Shown here: piece by piece, positions 11,340 to 21,619 of the stretch
How the letters are laid out: each line of letters begins with the position of its first letter
Numbering within the stretch: the first letter of the stretch is position 1
NCBI GenBank assembly: GCA_943704525.1
Contig: CALSCQ010002456.1
Span: forward strand, 32,501-54,437
Reading direction: 5' to 3'
DNA from: Pigoraptor vietnamica
Lineage: Eukaryota; Opisthokonta; Filasterea
Length of the DNA stretch: 21,937 nt
Made by a program: the position numbers and the translations under genes
The notes under the pieces: model-generated
What the model was told of the DNA's origin: nothing
What the model saw: only the letters and a program-made list of their open reading frames with translations
Database searches by the model: none

Positions 11340-14095
11340 ATGGCGGACACGCTGGCATCGCCAGTGCCCGCCGCGTCGTCTTGCCCCACATCGCCGCGCC
11401 TCAGCATTGCGTCGGACAGTAATGCCTCTATCGTCTCCGAACTGTCGATTTCTGTCACGCCGACGCGCGGGATTGACCCTCGTTCGAACGTTCGCGTGTA
11501 CCGGAGAGAGGCTCCAGACAGGTGCATGAGCGCGTTTATGCCGGGGCGTGTCTTTGCCGAGCACGCGGCGGGCGTGGACCCTATCGAGGCCGCCGTCCTC
11601 ATGTCGCGCATGATGCGGTCGCAGCTGCCGAAGGTCGAAGGTGGGACGCGTGGTGTTTGTGAAGAGGGGGGGGGGAGGAGGAGGGAGGGAGGAGGAGAGT
11701 TTGTGAGGTCGTTCGTTTTGCCTCGCTGTTATACAGATATACTTAATACTTACCTATTCTCATTATCTGCACGGATGTCACATGCGCGCGCCATCCTCCG
11801 CCTTATTCCCGACATGGTTCCACTTCTTCGCACATGCGCGCGCCATCCTCCGCCTTATTCCCGACATGGTTCCACTTCTTCGCACATGCGCGCGCCATCC
11901 TCCGCCTTATTCCCGACATGGTTCCATTTTTTCGCACATGCGCGCACCATCCTCCGCCTTATTCCCGACATGGTTCCATTTTTTCGCACATGCGCGCACC
12001 ATCCTCCGCCTTATTCCCGACATGGTTCCATTTTTTCCGCCGCAGTGTTCGCCCAGGTCACGTGCGTTGTGCAGGCGGGGAACGACGACTGGGACCCCCT
12101 CAGCATGCCCGTGGAGCGCGTGTTGCACAAGCAGCGCATTCGCATTCACCCGCCGCCCGAGGACGAGGAGGTCAGTCGCACGCACGCGCTGCCAGAGTGT
12201 GGGAGCAATCTTTTCGGTGCGCCATGGTTCCCCACCTCCCTCTATTTTCCCTCGTCTCACTCACTCCTGTTTTTACTTACTCCCTCTCTCAAGCTCTCCC
12301 ACGCCCTCAGTCGTTGGCACATCTGTGTTTTATCGCTGACCCCGACCTCTCCCACGCCCTTAGTCGATGGGCACATATGTGTTTTATCGCTGACCCCGAC
12401 CTCTCCCACGCCCTTAGTCGATGGGCACATATGTGTTTTATCGCTGACCCCGACCTCTCCCACGCCACGCAGCAACGCACGTCGCCCTTCCACCTGTTCA
12501 TCAAGCAAAAGTATGGCGCTGACGTCATCCCCGTGAGTGTCGTCCTTCCCGCCGGCCTTCCGAGCACCGCCTACATCCACACGCTCAACGGGAAGTTTAC
12601 GTGCAAGGCCAAGTCGTCCGGAGTGACCTTCAGGCTTGCCATCACGTACAATGTGCCGGGGGTGGGTACCAGGCGCGTTCTTTGGGAGGGGTTGGGGTGC
12701 GAAAGAGATTGGATGGCCGTGCCTATTGCATGGGGTGTCGGTGTCGGAAGGGGTCGGCATTGCGCCATGGGGACTAGTGGCACTTGGCCTGTGAGATAGC
12801 GTATGGTATGGTACGATGAATTAGGCGCAAGCATCCGCCGCTCGTCACTGTTGTCAAGCTCACTGTCGCTTTATGTTTTTCTGCGCCACTGTCTCTAGGT
12901 TTTGCGTGCGTTGTGGGACTAACCCTCTGTACTCTCCCTTTGCGTGCGTCGCAGTCGCCCAAGGAAGATGCCCCTCGCACCATCACATTCACTTTTCGAA
13001 AGGTGTCGTGCCTTCCGTCGCTGCCGGACCCGCGCAGTTCCCCCTTGCCCGAAGTCCCCGGCCTGCAAGTAACGTGAGTTTGTTGGCCCGTCTCGCAGGT
13101 GTTCTGCACTTTGTGTTGTTAAGCTACGACTGTGTGCTTGTGAAATTCCACACGCCCATGTGCGTGAGTGTGCGTGCTTCGTTGTTATGCGTCTCTTACA
13201 GTGACGCCTCCGCACTCGCAGGCTCGACAAGCGCGCCTACTACCCCGGCGACGCCGCGTGCGTCACCGTCAATGTCAACAACACTTCGTTTTGGGATATT
13301 AAGAAGGTCCGCTCGACGCTGACGCAGCGCATCGAACTGCGCCTTGAGAAGACGCAGAAGGGGTGGACCACGCAGAGCACGCTTTCGACGTTCACGAGCC
13401 GTGACGGCTGCCCCATATCGAAGGGGGGAAAGGCGAGCTTCACGTTTTCGCACCCGCTCACAATTCCCCCGCGCATCGAGGGCGAGAAAGGGGCCAACGT
13501 GCTCGTGGCGGCGGACGGGTGGGAGGCGAAGGACGGTATCGAACTCGCGGCGACGACGGGCCTCCACGTGGACGAGGTCGGCTACGGCAAGGCGAAGCGG
13601 ATCGAGGAAGTCGGGCTGGCGGTCAGCTATGCCGTCACTGTGACGTGCAAGCGCATGGGGGGAAGCATCACGCAGACGGTGCCGGTGGTGCTTTGCGGTG
13701 CCCTCGCCACCGATCCGTTCTCAATGCCCGTGCGCCAGGCAGAATTGGGACGCCGCGCGTCGTTTGACGCGACGACGGACCCGTCTCGCAGCCCCTTGGC
13801 GCAGAGGGATGCCGGCCGCCGCGCGTCGATGTCTGCGGCCGAATCGCGCTCGAAGTTTCGGACACGGAGCGTCATACAGGAAGACGCCCATGGGGAACAA
13901 GAGGAAGCGTCGCTGGCTGTTGCGTCGATCGCTGGAGTGCCCGCGTGTGCTGCATTGACGGGCGCGGACGCGCCAACGTCTTGTGCGGACGGCAATGTCG
14001 CTGAGGGTGTCGCTGAGGGTACTACGAATGGCCTTTCACGCATGGACTCTGAAGCATCCGCCTGTGACGTCGTTGTGACGGTGACGACGTCGTAG
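11340..14095 (+). CDS. Alpha-arrestin-like protein (arrestin N and C domains)
   Basis: Exons 11340-11640, 12046-12170, 12473-12661, 12955-13073, 13222-14095; phases 1,0,0,2; 535 residues. ATG 11340 sits in a good context (GAAGATGGC) and is the first ATG in its frame. Residues 1-100 are a Ser-rich N-terminal extension. Residues about 100-245 form the arrestin N-like beta domain (QRTSPFHLFIKQKYG, VSVVLPAGLPSTAYIHTL, GVTFRLAITYNV). From about 246 the C-like domain starts with the characteristic LDKRAYYPGDAACVTVNVNNTS and runs to VPVVLCGALATDPFSMPVR. A 110-residue Ser/Ala/acidic tail follows, with two GRRAS motifs (Ser425, Ser447) of basophilic-kinase type. Arrestin-fold proteins act as cytosolic adaptors for receptors and ubiquitin ligases; no PPxY motif is visible. 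CTAAC at 12919 lies about 30 nt before an acceptor. Two introns hold minisatellites at their splice acceptors. The gene converges on a GPCR gene. Confidence 0.85.
11779..12038 (+). repeat. 52-bp minisatellite, five copies, abutting a 3' splice site
   Basis: Copies start at 11779, 11831, 11883, 11935 and 11987. The unit begins CACATGCGCGCGCCATCC and ends in a pyrimidine run TTCCACTTCTTCG or TTCCATTTTTTCG. The last copy changes to TTTTTTCCGCCGCAG and is the splice acceptor of arrestin exon 2. As 52 is not a multiple of three, all frames read through it; it is intronic. Confidence 0.95.
12294..12472 (+). repeat. 53/54-bp minisatellite carrying 3' splice sites
   Basis: Copies of CTCTCCCACGCCC start at 12294, 12347, 12401 and 12455. 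The first three end in CTCAG or TTAG (AG at 12310, 12363, 12417) and the last in GCCACGCAG (AG at 12472), which I use as the acceptor of arrestin exon 3. Thus four successive acceptor-like sequences are present. Confidence 0.93.
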
Positions 14096-14625
14096 GCCGC
14101 TTTGCGAATTCGCTCGCAATGGAGCCGCGACAACTACTTCGTCTGGGAAGGCCACGATATGCCTGCGCACATCGAGGTCTGGACGACGCGCGTCATAGGA
14201 ACATGCAACCGCTCGAACATTTCTGCGAGAGCGCACGACTGTCCTACAACGACCTGCACCATGCGTACGCACACGCACGCGCACACGCCCGCGAAGCACC
14301 GACGACGTCCTGGCGGTGAGGCGTGTGACAGAATGTGTGCTTAATGAAGCACGCACATGGCAGAGCGAGCTTCTGCGCAACAGGTGTGCGATCCATTTGC
14401 TGTTACTTGTGCGCCCGCCCTAGTTAGGAGAGTGGGAGAGGAGAGGGAACGGTGGACAATCGCGTCATGTTTCTTGCACTCTTAAACGGCCCCGCCGCGC
14501 CCAAACGGCAAACCATTGCGATAATCACACAACGCGAAAGCACGCATGCGCAATACACATATATACTCACACGCAAACATAACACACACACGCAGCAGCC
14601 GCGCACGAGACAGTCACGCGCTGGA
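14096..14625. other. Convergent 3'-3' spacer between arrestin and GPCR genes
   Basis: 530 bp between the two stop codons. It has short CA-rich stretches (14560-14600) and no credible ORF, RNA gene or canonical AATAAA; it presumably holds both 3' UTRs. Confidence 0.55.
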
Positions 14626-16562
14626 TCACGCGCTGTCTTTGCTCTTCCGGCCGAGAGGGACGTCGGACATTTCGACGGTATATTCCTGGCTCTGTGGTCG
14701 CGAGTAGCTCGCCTGCGAGAGTTGGCTGCTCTGCGCTGTCGATGACAGGAAGGACGAGCTGAACGACGACATCTTCTCGTACCACGCCGCGTATATGCGT
14801 GCACGCAGGACATAGGCGCAGAATATGAACACGCCCTGAAATTGGGGGGGGGGGAGAGAACGTTACTTCCCGTGAACACTCAAATATCTCTTAGTGCCGA
14901 TGCAGCCACACAAGTACGCGCGCACGCACACGGTACTATCGTTCGGCCAGTATAGATGAGTGTGCGCATGAAATGTGCGCGTATGCTTGATGAAGAGGAG
15001 CACACGCGAGGGGCAAAAGTCAATAACACGGCCTGTGTGTGCCATGTGAGACTGACCTGGAAGCAGTTGAGGATGACGAAGGGGTACCAAAATGCGTAGT
15101 GAATAAGCCCAAAGTACCTGTGGGAGAGTGCGGAGGAAGCGAAGGCTTTAGGCGACTCTCCAGGAGAGGACAGACACCAGTATTTCTCAAAGAAAGCGCT
15201 TGCTCGCCCACATATCCAGACAAAAGCGTGCACAACTCGCACACACAAACAAACACACACACATACACGCAAGCATACAAACGCACACACACACACACTC
15301 ATACGCGGCACACCCACCCACACACCCATGCATGCACATGCATACGCACGCACACACACACGCGCATATGTGCAGACATGCAATCACAAGACACACACAA
15401 ACACACACACACTTACACGAAACACTTACCCGAACACCCATGTGCACCCGAGGATCGCCAGGAGCGAAAAGTAGACGAGAAAATCCTTCATGAAGTCCGG
15501 CCCCTTCGCCCCGGCCATGCTGCTGCTCCGCATCTTGGACGCCGCGTAGAGGCTCCGAATCGCAAGCAGGAAGACGACAATGTTGCACACGATGATGACG
15601 CCGGCGGGCACGAGGAATGCGCCGATGAGCCCGTTCTGCTTTGATATCCAGCAGCGGTCCTCGTCCCCATACTCGATGCCGTTCTTGATCGCGGCGTCCG
15701 CAATGACGCACGCGGCCACAAACACCGCGGGAAAGCCCCACCCTATCGCGTACTGCTTCCACGTCATGCGCGCGGGGCCGTCGCCCATCTGCACGACGAC
15801 GACGTTGCGGTAGACGTTGTACCCGATCAGCCCCATCCACGCGAAGGCGCTCAACAGGCCGAACTGGAGGAGGATGGCGACGGCCTTGCACCCGGCGGTG
15901 TCCGACGTCTTGTCGATGCCGGCGACGTACACGAGGTTGACGAGCAGAAGGGCGAGACACAAGTTCATCACGTGGATGGTGGGGACGGTGCGTAGTCGCG
16001 AGAGGGCGCCGAACGTGATGATGGTCAGAAGGCACCCCGCGGCCGACATAGAGCACCCGATGTAGGACAGAATCGACAGCGCCTTCGCGTCCGCCTCGGG
16101 GATGCTGTCTTCGCCCGGCGACGTGTCAAAGAGTACGCCGAAGCTCGTGAGGTGGTTGCAGCGGCACGTGAGCGTGGACCCCGTTTGCGAGACGACGGCG
16201 CATCCGGCCCTGTCCCACAGCTGCCTCGTCGCATTCCAGAAGCCGCACACGGGCGACCCGCTCCCGCCGCGGACGTCGAAGGGGAGCGTGAAGACGAACG
16301 ATTTGTCGGGAGTGAGGTTGTGGACGGACACGTTTTCGAACTGCAGCGATAGGATACTCGACGACAGCCTAGAAAAGGCACGGCAGGAGGTGAGGGTTAG
16401 TGCACGCATGGCAGGAGGTGAGGGTTAGTGCAGGCATGGCAGGAGGTGGGGTTACGTGCAATAAGGGGGAAAGGCGGTGGACAGCAGTAACGCAAAGCAA
16501 CTCAAACAGAGCTCACTGCAGTCATAGCCATAGGTGTTGAGCCTCCATCGACTCTTAGTTCA

Positions 16563-16633
<71 letters not shown>

Positions 16634-18790
16634 TGAAGTGACGCACCTCAACTTCGCCGAGCCGTCGGCTGGCACAAAGGGGTCTTCTGTGAACACGGCG
16701 AAACTCGCGGCGCGGCAATCGCCCCCGAGGACGCTCTCCATACCCGCGGGAACGGTGAACGTCGAGACGGCGCCAGTGGCATCCGTGTGGTTCAGAGTGC
16801 CCGCGATATTGCCGGGCGTGCCTGTTGAGGGGGGAATGAAATCGATGCGTCAGAACGACCGCTGAGCAAAGAACCGTTTGCAATAGAAGGGTGCCAAGTG
16901 TGTGTGAGTGTGTACGTGCGGCGATAGGCTAGGTGTCGATATAAGCAAATTGCATGCACAACTACCTTTGAGACTCTTGACATAAACACGCTTTCCTGCC
17001 ACGTCTGTCGCCGTCCCGCACGGCGCGTACGCGGCCGTCGCAAACGCGAGGGTGGTAACGACGTCGTCCAGAGCGTTGGAGGCCTTGCTCACGCGCATGA
17101 TGGCAATGTTGGCGGTGGAAAGCGCAGAGTCGATCGAATCGACAATCGTCCTCGTCACCTGCCATCACATTGGGCGTTTTGCGCGCAATAATGTGTGAGA
17201 GAGGGGAGAGGCAAGAAACAGAGACATGTCAATGCATGTATCTGAATGTGGCGCGAAATACAAACACCCCATGAAATTTAAACACAAGGGGCATTGAAGA
17301 CAACACTTTCACCACACTCCAACTTGCATACGGGCACACATGCACGCACGCACACACAAAGGACGCATGCACAACACGCTCGTTGAGCACCCACCTCTGC
17401 CGTGAGGATGGCAGTTGCATTGCCAGCCGCGCCCGCACGCGCCACGTGCACGACCTCGAGCAGCTTGCCCACGATCGCCGTGGCTGTGTCCGTCGCGCGC
17501 GTGTCGTTGCTCGACTGCCAGTCCGTCTTATTGAGGACGTCGCGGAGAGTGGCCGTGATCGTCGTCGCTGCCGTTACGTCGCCCACGACGACCGGGTTTG
17601 CGACGGCTGTGTTCGCCACGCAGAGAGTGCTCGCGGGGTCGGCGTTGTTCTCCACTTTCACAGAAGGTTCAGGGCCAACACCGAGAGGGACTTGGATGGG
17701 CTTGTCCGCCTGACGTGCGTGCAACGTGAGAACACCGACAATAGATGCCGAAAGACAGTGAAAGGGGAGGCAAGGCTTAAGGGTTGTTGCCGACTGAGAA
17801 ACGCGAATGTGCGTGTATGTGCGTATGGAAGGCCAATTCAGAAACGTCCAAAAACTTGCAAACGAGAGAGAAAATGGCAGCGAGAGTTACTCACCCCGTT
17901 ACTGCTCGCAAGGTCCGCCACGCACATGAGCGGATTTCCAGTGACAACGAACGCGCCATACGTCGCCTTCGCAGGGAGTGCGCGCAGAGCGGACGCGTCG
18001 AGGAACTTGCGCAGCTGTGCGTTGGCGGTCACGAACATGCCCGTCTGCACATTAGAGAGAACAAGCGCACTGACGTCCTGAAGCGACGTCCTCGAGATAA
18101 TCATGCTGCCGCCGACCCCGCGTAGGGCGGCGAGTCCGGGGAGTGAAGTCGGTCCAGACAGTCCGGTCAGGTCGACGTCCCCCTTGACTGTCGCGAGCGC
18201 ACGCAAGCCGTCGACAGTCCGAAGGGACGGAAGCGAACCGTTGATGGTGAGCGAACCTTGCAGGATGGTCACGTTGCTGAGACCAGCGAGCGACGACAGC
18301 CGCGCGTTGTCCGAGATCGTGAGGTGCGTCGCTGTTCGCAAGGCGTATAAGGGCCGCGACAGAGGAGACAAGAGGGCGCAAGAAACGTTAGCGACGTAAT
18401 GTACACATGGTTGAGCATCTTAACAATAGAGGCAGAGAGAGACCTCAGTATGGAGTACGTAAGGGTCCATCTACGGCTAACTAATACAGACTGAGAGACA
18501 AGGCAGTGGCGGTTGCATAAAGCGAGTGGGTTCTAGGGATTCCGCGGTACGCACCGATAGATACGCGCCCAAACGCGCTGAGATCCGACAGAGAGGGCGT
18601 GTTGGTGATGATGAGGGACCCTGTGTGTGGGAAGACAAAGCACGTGGGTGAGTGCAAGATGGGGACATAGCCACAAAATTCACTGGAACACGCGTTAGGC
18701 GAGGACAACCGGTGTTAAGAGTGAACGTCGGAGACAGACACGAGGGTGAAGGATCGGCTCAAACCGATGGGCATCCACTGAATTGAGAGG

Positions 18791-18844
<54 letters not shown>

Positions 18845-20858
18845 TCGGGGAAATGACAAAAAAGAAGACAAGCTTAACGAAAGTATAAAACTGACAACCG
18901 ACGAAAATAAAACACTGTCCCGAGGCAGAGGGACTCACCGACACTCGTCAGCTGCGAAAACCCGCTGAGGTCTGCAAGGGGATATGTGTGAGTCAACGCA
19001 GTCCCACAAACAGAGTAACAGAGTAACAGCCAACCTCTGAGTTATACGAGACTTCAGTCCAACAAAACATAGAGCTCGAGGGATATAGATAAGAGACGCG
19101 CACACACCCTCACCCACCGGCATTACCAACACCAACAGGGTCCTTAACGCGTTCCCTGACTTGTCCCGGCTGCACGGGGTCCAACGGAGCCACGCTGAAG
19201 TTTGCCCTGGCGATGGTGAGTGCGCCGGCAATTGTCGTGACGGCGAGTGGCGGAAGAGTGCCGCTGAAGCCCGTTAGATCGAGAGAGGCCAGTAATCGGC
19301 ACATGACGTAGGGAAGGAGATCGGCGGGCGACGTAGCGCGAACCGTTGCGTTCGAAGTCTTGCACGCTGTCGCAGGCGCGCGCGCGAGTGTGTGTGTGTG
19401 TGTGTGGGGGGGGGGGTTAAGGAATAAGAGTAATTCTAAGGAAGGGCCTACAACGGAGAGAGCGTTGCACGACAAGCTGACAATGGTGTGCAATGAGCGT
19501 GGCTGCATCCACGTGACCGTCGCAACGGTGAGCGGCTATTATGAGTTACGCGAAGTCAGACAACATACCGCCCAGCTTGAGCGTGGCCATGTTCGTGCCT
19601 GTCCCGGTGTCGGTCGAAGCCAGCGTGCAGATCGGATACGACATCTTGAATGCCAGGGAAGGCCCATTGGCCGTGAGGTCGTACGAGTAGTACGCAGCGT
19701 CGAACGGCGCCGGCACGCCCAGGAACATTATACGGCCAGACTGGCTGCCGGCGTTGCAGTCGAAAACGAAGAGGTCCGAGGAGCTTCCACTAGTCCACGA
19801 CGGCGTAGGCGCGCTGAGGTTGAGTGTCACGACTTGGGCTGTCTGAGTCGTCGCGCCTGGCGCCTTGCTCACGACGGCGCCCTCGAAGCGGCTCAACAGC
19901 GCACTGTTGCACAGCGACATGTTCCCGGGCATCGGCGGTGGCGAATTGCAGCCGACTGTGGCCGAAGTAGAGCAGGAGGGTCAGTAGACTGTGCAAGCGA
20001 CGGACATCGTGTCTCACAAGCATCGAATACGCACGGGTGACTGCATGGAGTGATGCATACAGTTGTGCCGGATTCTGAGCAGGCGGACACACACTACGCA
20101 AATGCATGACAAATAGCGTCGCATCCATACACAATAACAGACACAGACCGAGACGCAAGAACACACATCACATACACACAGACACAGGCCCATACATAAA
20201 AAAGCACATATCGAGTAGTTTAAATAAACGACACCCACTTCTCCGTGCCCGCATCCGCATCGCAATAACGTCGTCGTCCGGAGCCCCCACGACCCTGGGC
20301 GTCTTCACGGTGGGGTACGGCGCGCGGCAATCAAAGCCCGCGCGGTTGGTCTTGGCGGCAACGACGGAATAGAAGCCATCCGACATCGGCGTGATGCGAA
20401 AGCGCGTTATCACGTTGCTGACCGACGAAGCGTCCACGACGTCCATAAGCACCTCGTTCGGCGCGTCGCCAGGCGCACAGAACGCCGGAAGGGAGGCCGC
20501 GGTATTGGGGACAACGTAGAATTGCGCGGATGAACTCTCGCTCTCCAGCGTGAGCACGCGACGGGCGGTGCTGCCGGAGACGAGTTCGGTCGCCCCGTCG
20601 AGGGCGAGTTGAAAGCCGCAAAGATTGAAGCCGGTCGAACACTTGGAAGAGAGGAGGGTGCCGGTGCCACACGTGACTGCAGCGAGAGGGCAACGACGGC
20701 ACGTTATAGGTGCGCACGAGAACGGACCAAATTGTGGTCTGCGTGTCACTCCAACGCAGCTCAAAACACACTGGCATGGATTAACACGAACAAGGCAGCA
20801 CTCGTTACGCCAAGACGCGGCGTTGCCCATGAAGCGCACACAGAATATGCGCCAAAGG

Positions 20859-20933
<75 letters not shown>

Positions 20934-20936
20934 GCA

Positions 20937-20999
<63 letters not shown>

Positions 21000-21619
21000 G
21001 CACACACACACACAAGAGAACAATAAACCACTCCGTGCTGCCAGCATAAACGACCAACTGCTACCCATCCACGCACACAAGACGTCAGCGGTACCCACTG
21101 TTCGCGCATCCTTGCCGGAGACCGCAGGCCGCATGCGCCGCCGCAACCTCCCACGGCAAGGCGTAGCTGTACATGGCCACTTCATCAATGGCGATTGTGG
21201 CAGTTCCGGCGCTCACAACGACACTGCCAAGCGCGAGCGTGGCGACATTCCGGAGCTTATCCGCGGGCTTCGACGGGTTATTCCCGACGTCCACGAATGA
21301 CCCGTTGACGAGCGCCGAAACCGTGCCGGTGACAAACGACGCCGACACGACGACGTGGAACACGTGATCCGTCTTGAAAGGGGTGAGAGAGTGGCTGAAG
21401 TTCGGGACGTCCGGGATCGACAGTTGCATGGAGTCTGCCCCAAAATTCGTCTCGAAAGAAATGGTGAGAGCGATGGAGCCATCCTTGTTGAGGAGTGCTG
21501 CGATGATGTTCTGGCCGGGGCTTACGGGGCTCGTTGGCGCGGCAAGGAGTGCAACCCACAGCTCGAGCGTAACGCCGTTACTCGGCTGGGGAAGGGCGCC
21601 GAACTTGTACTTGTACTGC
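14626..21619 (-). CDS. Adhesion-type GPCR with LamG-jellyroll ectodomain, 5' partial
   Basis: Minus-strand exons: 21619-21099, 20676-20239, 19955-19569, 19366-19118, 18971-18939, 18620-18555, 18331-17895, 17709-17395, 17158-16966, 16821-16647, 16368-15430, 15117-15057, 14835-14626; about 1,341 residues visible. The first exon begins in phase 2, so more lies upstream. Order: LamG-like jellyroll (VTLELWV...FHVVVS...ALVNGSFVD...[11 protein letters not shown]); Cys-bearing regions of unknown type (exon 19955-19569 faintly MRH-like); leucine-rich/receptor-L-like repeats (18971-17895); Ala/Thr-rich helical then GAIN-like part; GPS with CGFWN, Gly-Cys and [13 protein letters not shown], cleavage expected between Leu and Thr; seven membrane helices. 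Adhesion-family marks are LGCTWVFG in TM6, LNCFQGVFIF in TM7 and CW in the second outer loop. The cytoplasmic tail of about 50 residues is Ser-rich. Alternative donor for the 19118 exon: 19127, same phase. Ligand and G protein cannot be told. Confidence 0.88.
15237..15416. repeat. Degenerate CA-rich microsatellite in the TM6-TM7 intron
   Basis: Interrupted CA tract with CG and TA steps. On the GPCR strand it is GU-rich and begins some 15 bases after the 5' splice site GTAAGT at 15429. Confidence 0.9.
16382..16460 (-). repeat. 28-bp minisatellite carrying branch site and pyrimidine tract
   Basis: Copies start at 16382, 16410 and 16438 (the third diverged). On the GPCR strand each reads GCACTAACCCTCACCTCCTG, that is a CTAAC branch-site match followed by a pyrimidine-rich tract, just before the acceptor TTTTCTAG of the exon starting at 16368. 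Confidence 0.9.
16573..16630. repeat. (AG)29 microsatellite
   Basis: 58 bases of perfect AG in the intron 16646-16369 of the GPCR gene. On the gene strand it is a CU tract that begins about 16 bases after the 5' splice site. Confidence 0.97.
18801..18842. repeat. (GA)21 microsatellite
   Basis: Perfect GA run preceded by interrupted GA from about 18785, in the intron 18938-18621 of the GPCR gene; a CU tract in the transcript. Confidence 0.97.
20861..21014. repeat. Composite (CA)n(CG)n tract, Z-DNA-prone
   Basis: Order: (CA)28, (CG)7 at 20917-20930, a short CACGCACGCACATA bridge, (CA)20, (CG)8 at 20985-21000, (CA)7. Almost 154 bases alternate purine and pyrimidine without a break. It lies in the intron 21098-20677 of the GPCR gene and is UG-rich in the transcript. 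Confidence 0.97.

Noticed and set aside
10758-11564. 268-codon minus-strand frame over the arrestin leader
   Set aside because: No motif, basic low-complexity composition, and it overlaps the arrestin first exon antisense.
11007-12536. 509-codon open frame on the plus strand through the arrestin introns
   Set aside because: It reads through a GT-AG intron and the 52-bp repeat, which is open in all frames. Only parts of it are real exons; the region before 11340 has no ATG.
14102-14344. 80-codon plus-strand frame after the arrestin stop
   Set aside because: No homology that I recognise, and no start context or splice support; probably 3' UTR.
20168-21154. 328-codon minus-strand frame
   Set aside because: It joins a real GPCR exon (20676-20239) to translated TG repeats of the intron; the laminin-type exon joins it by a phase-1 splice instead.
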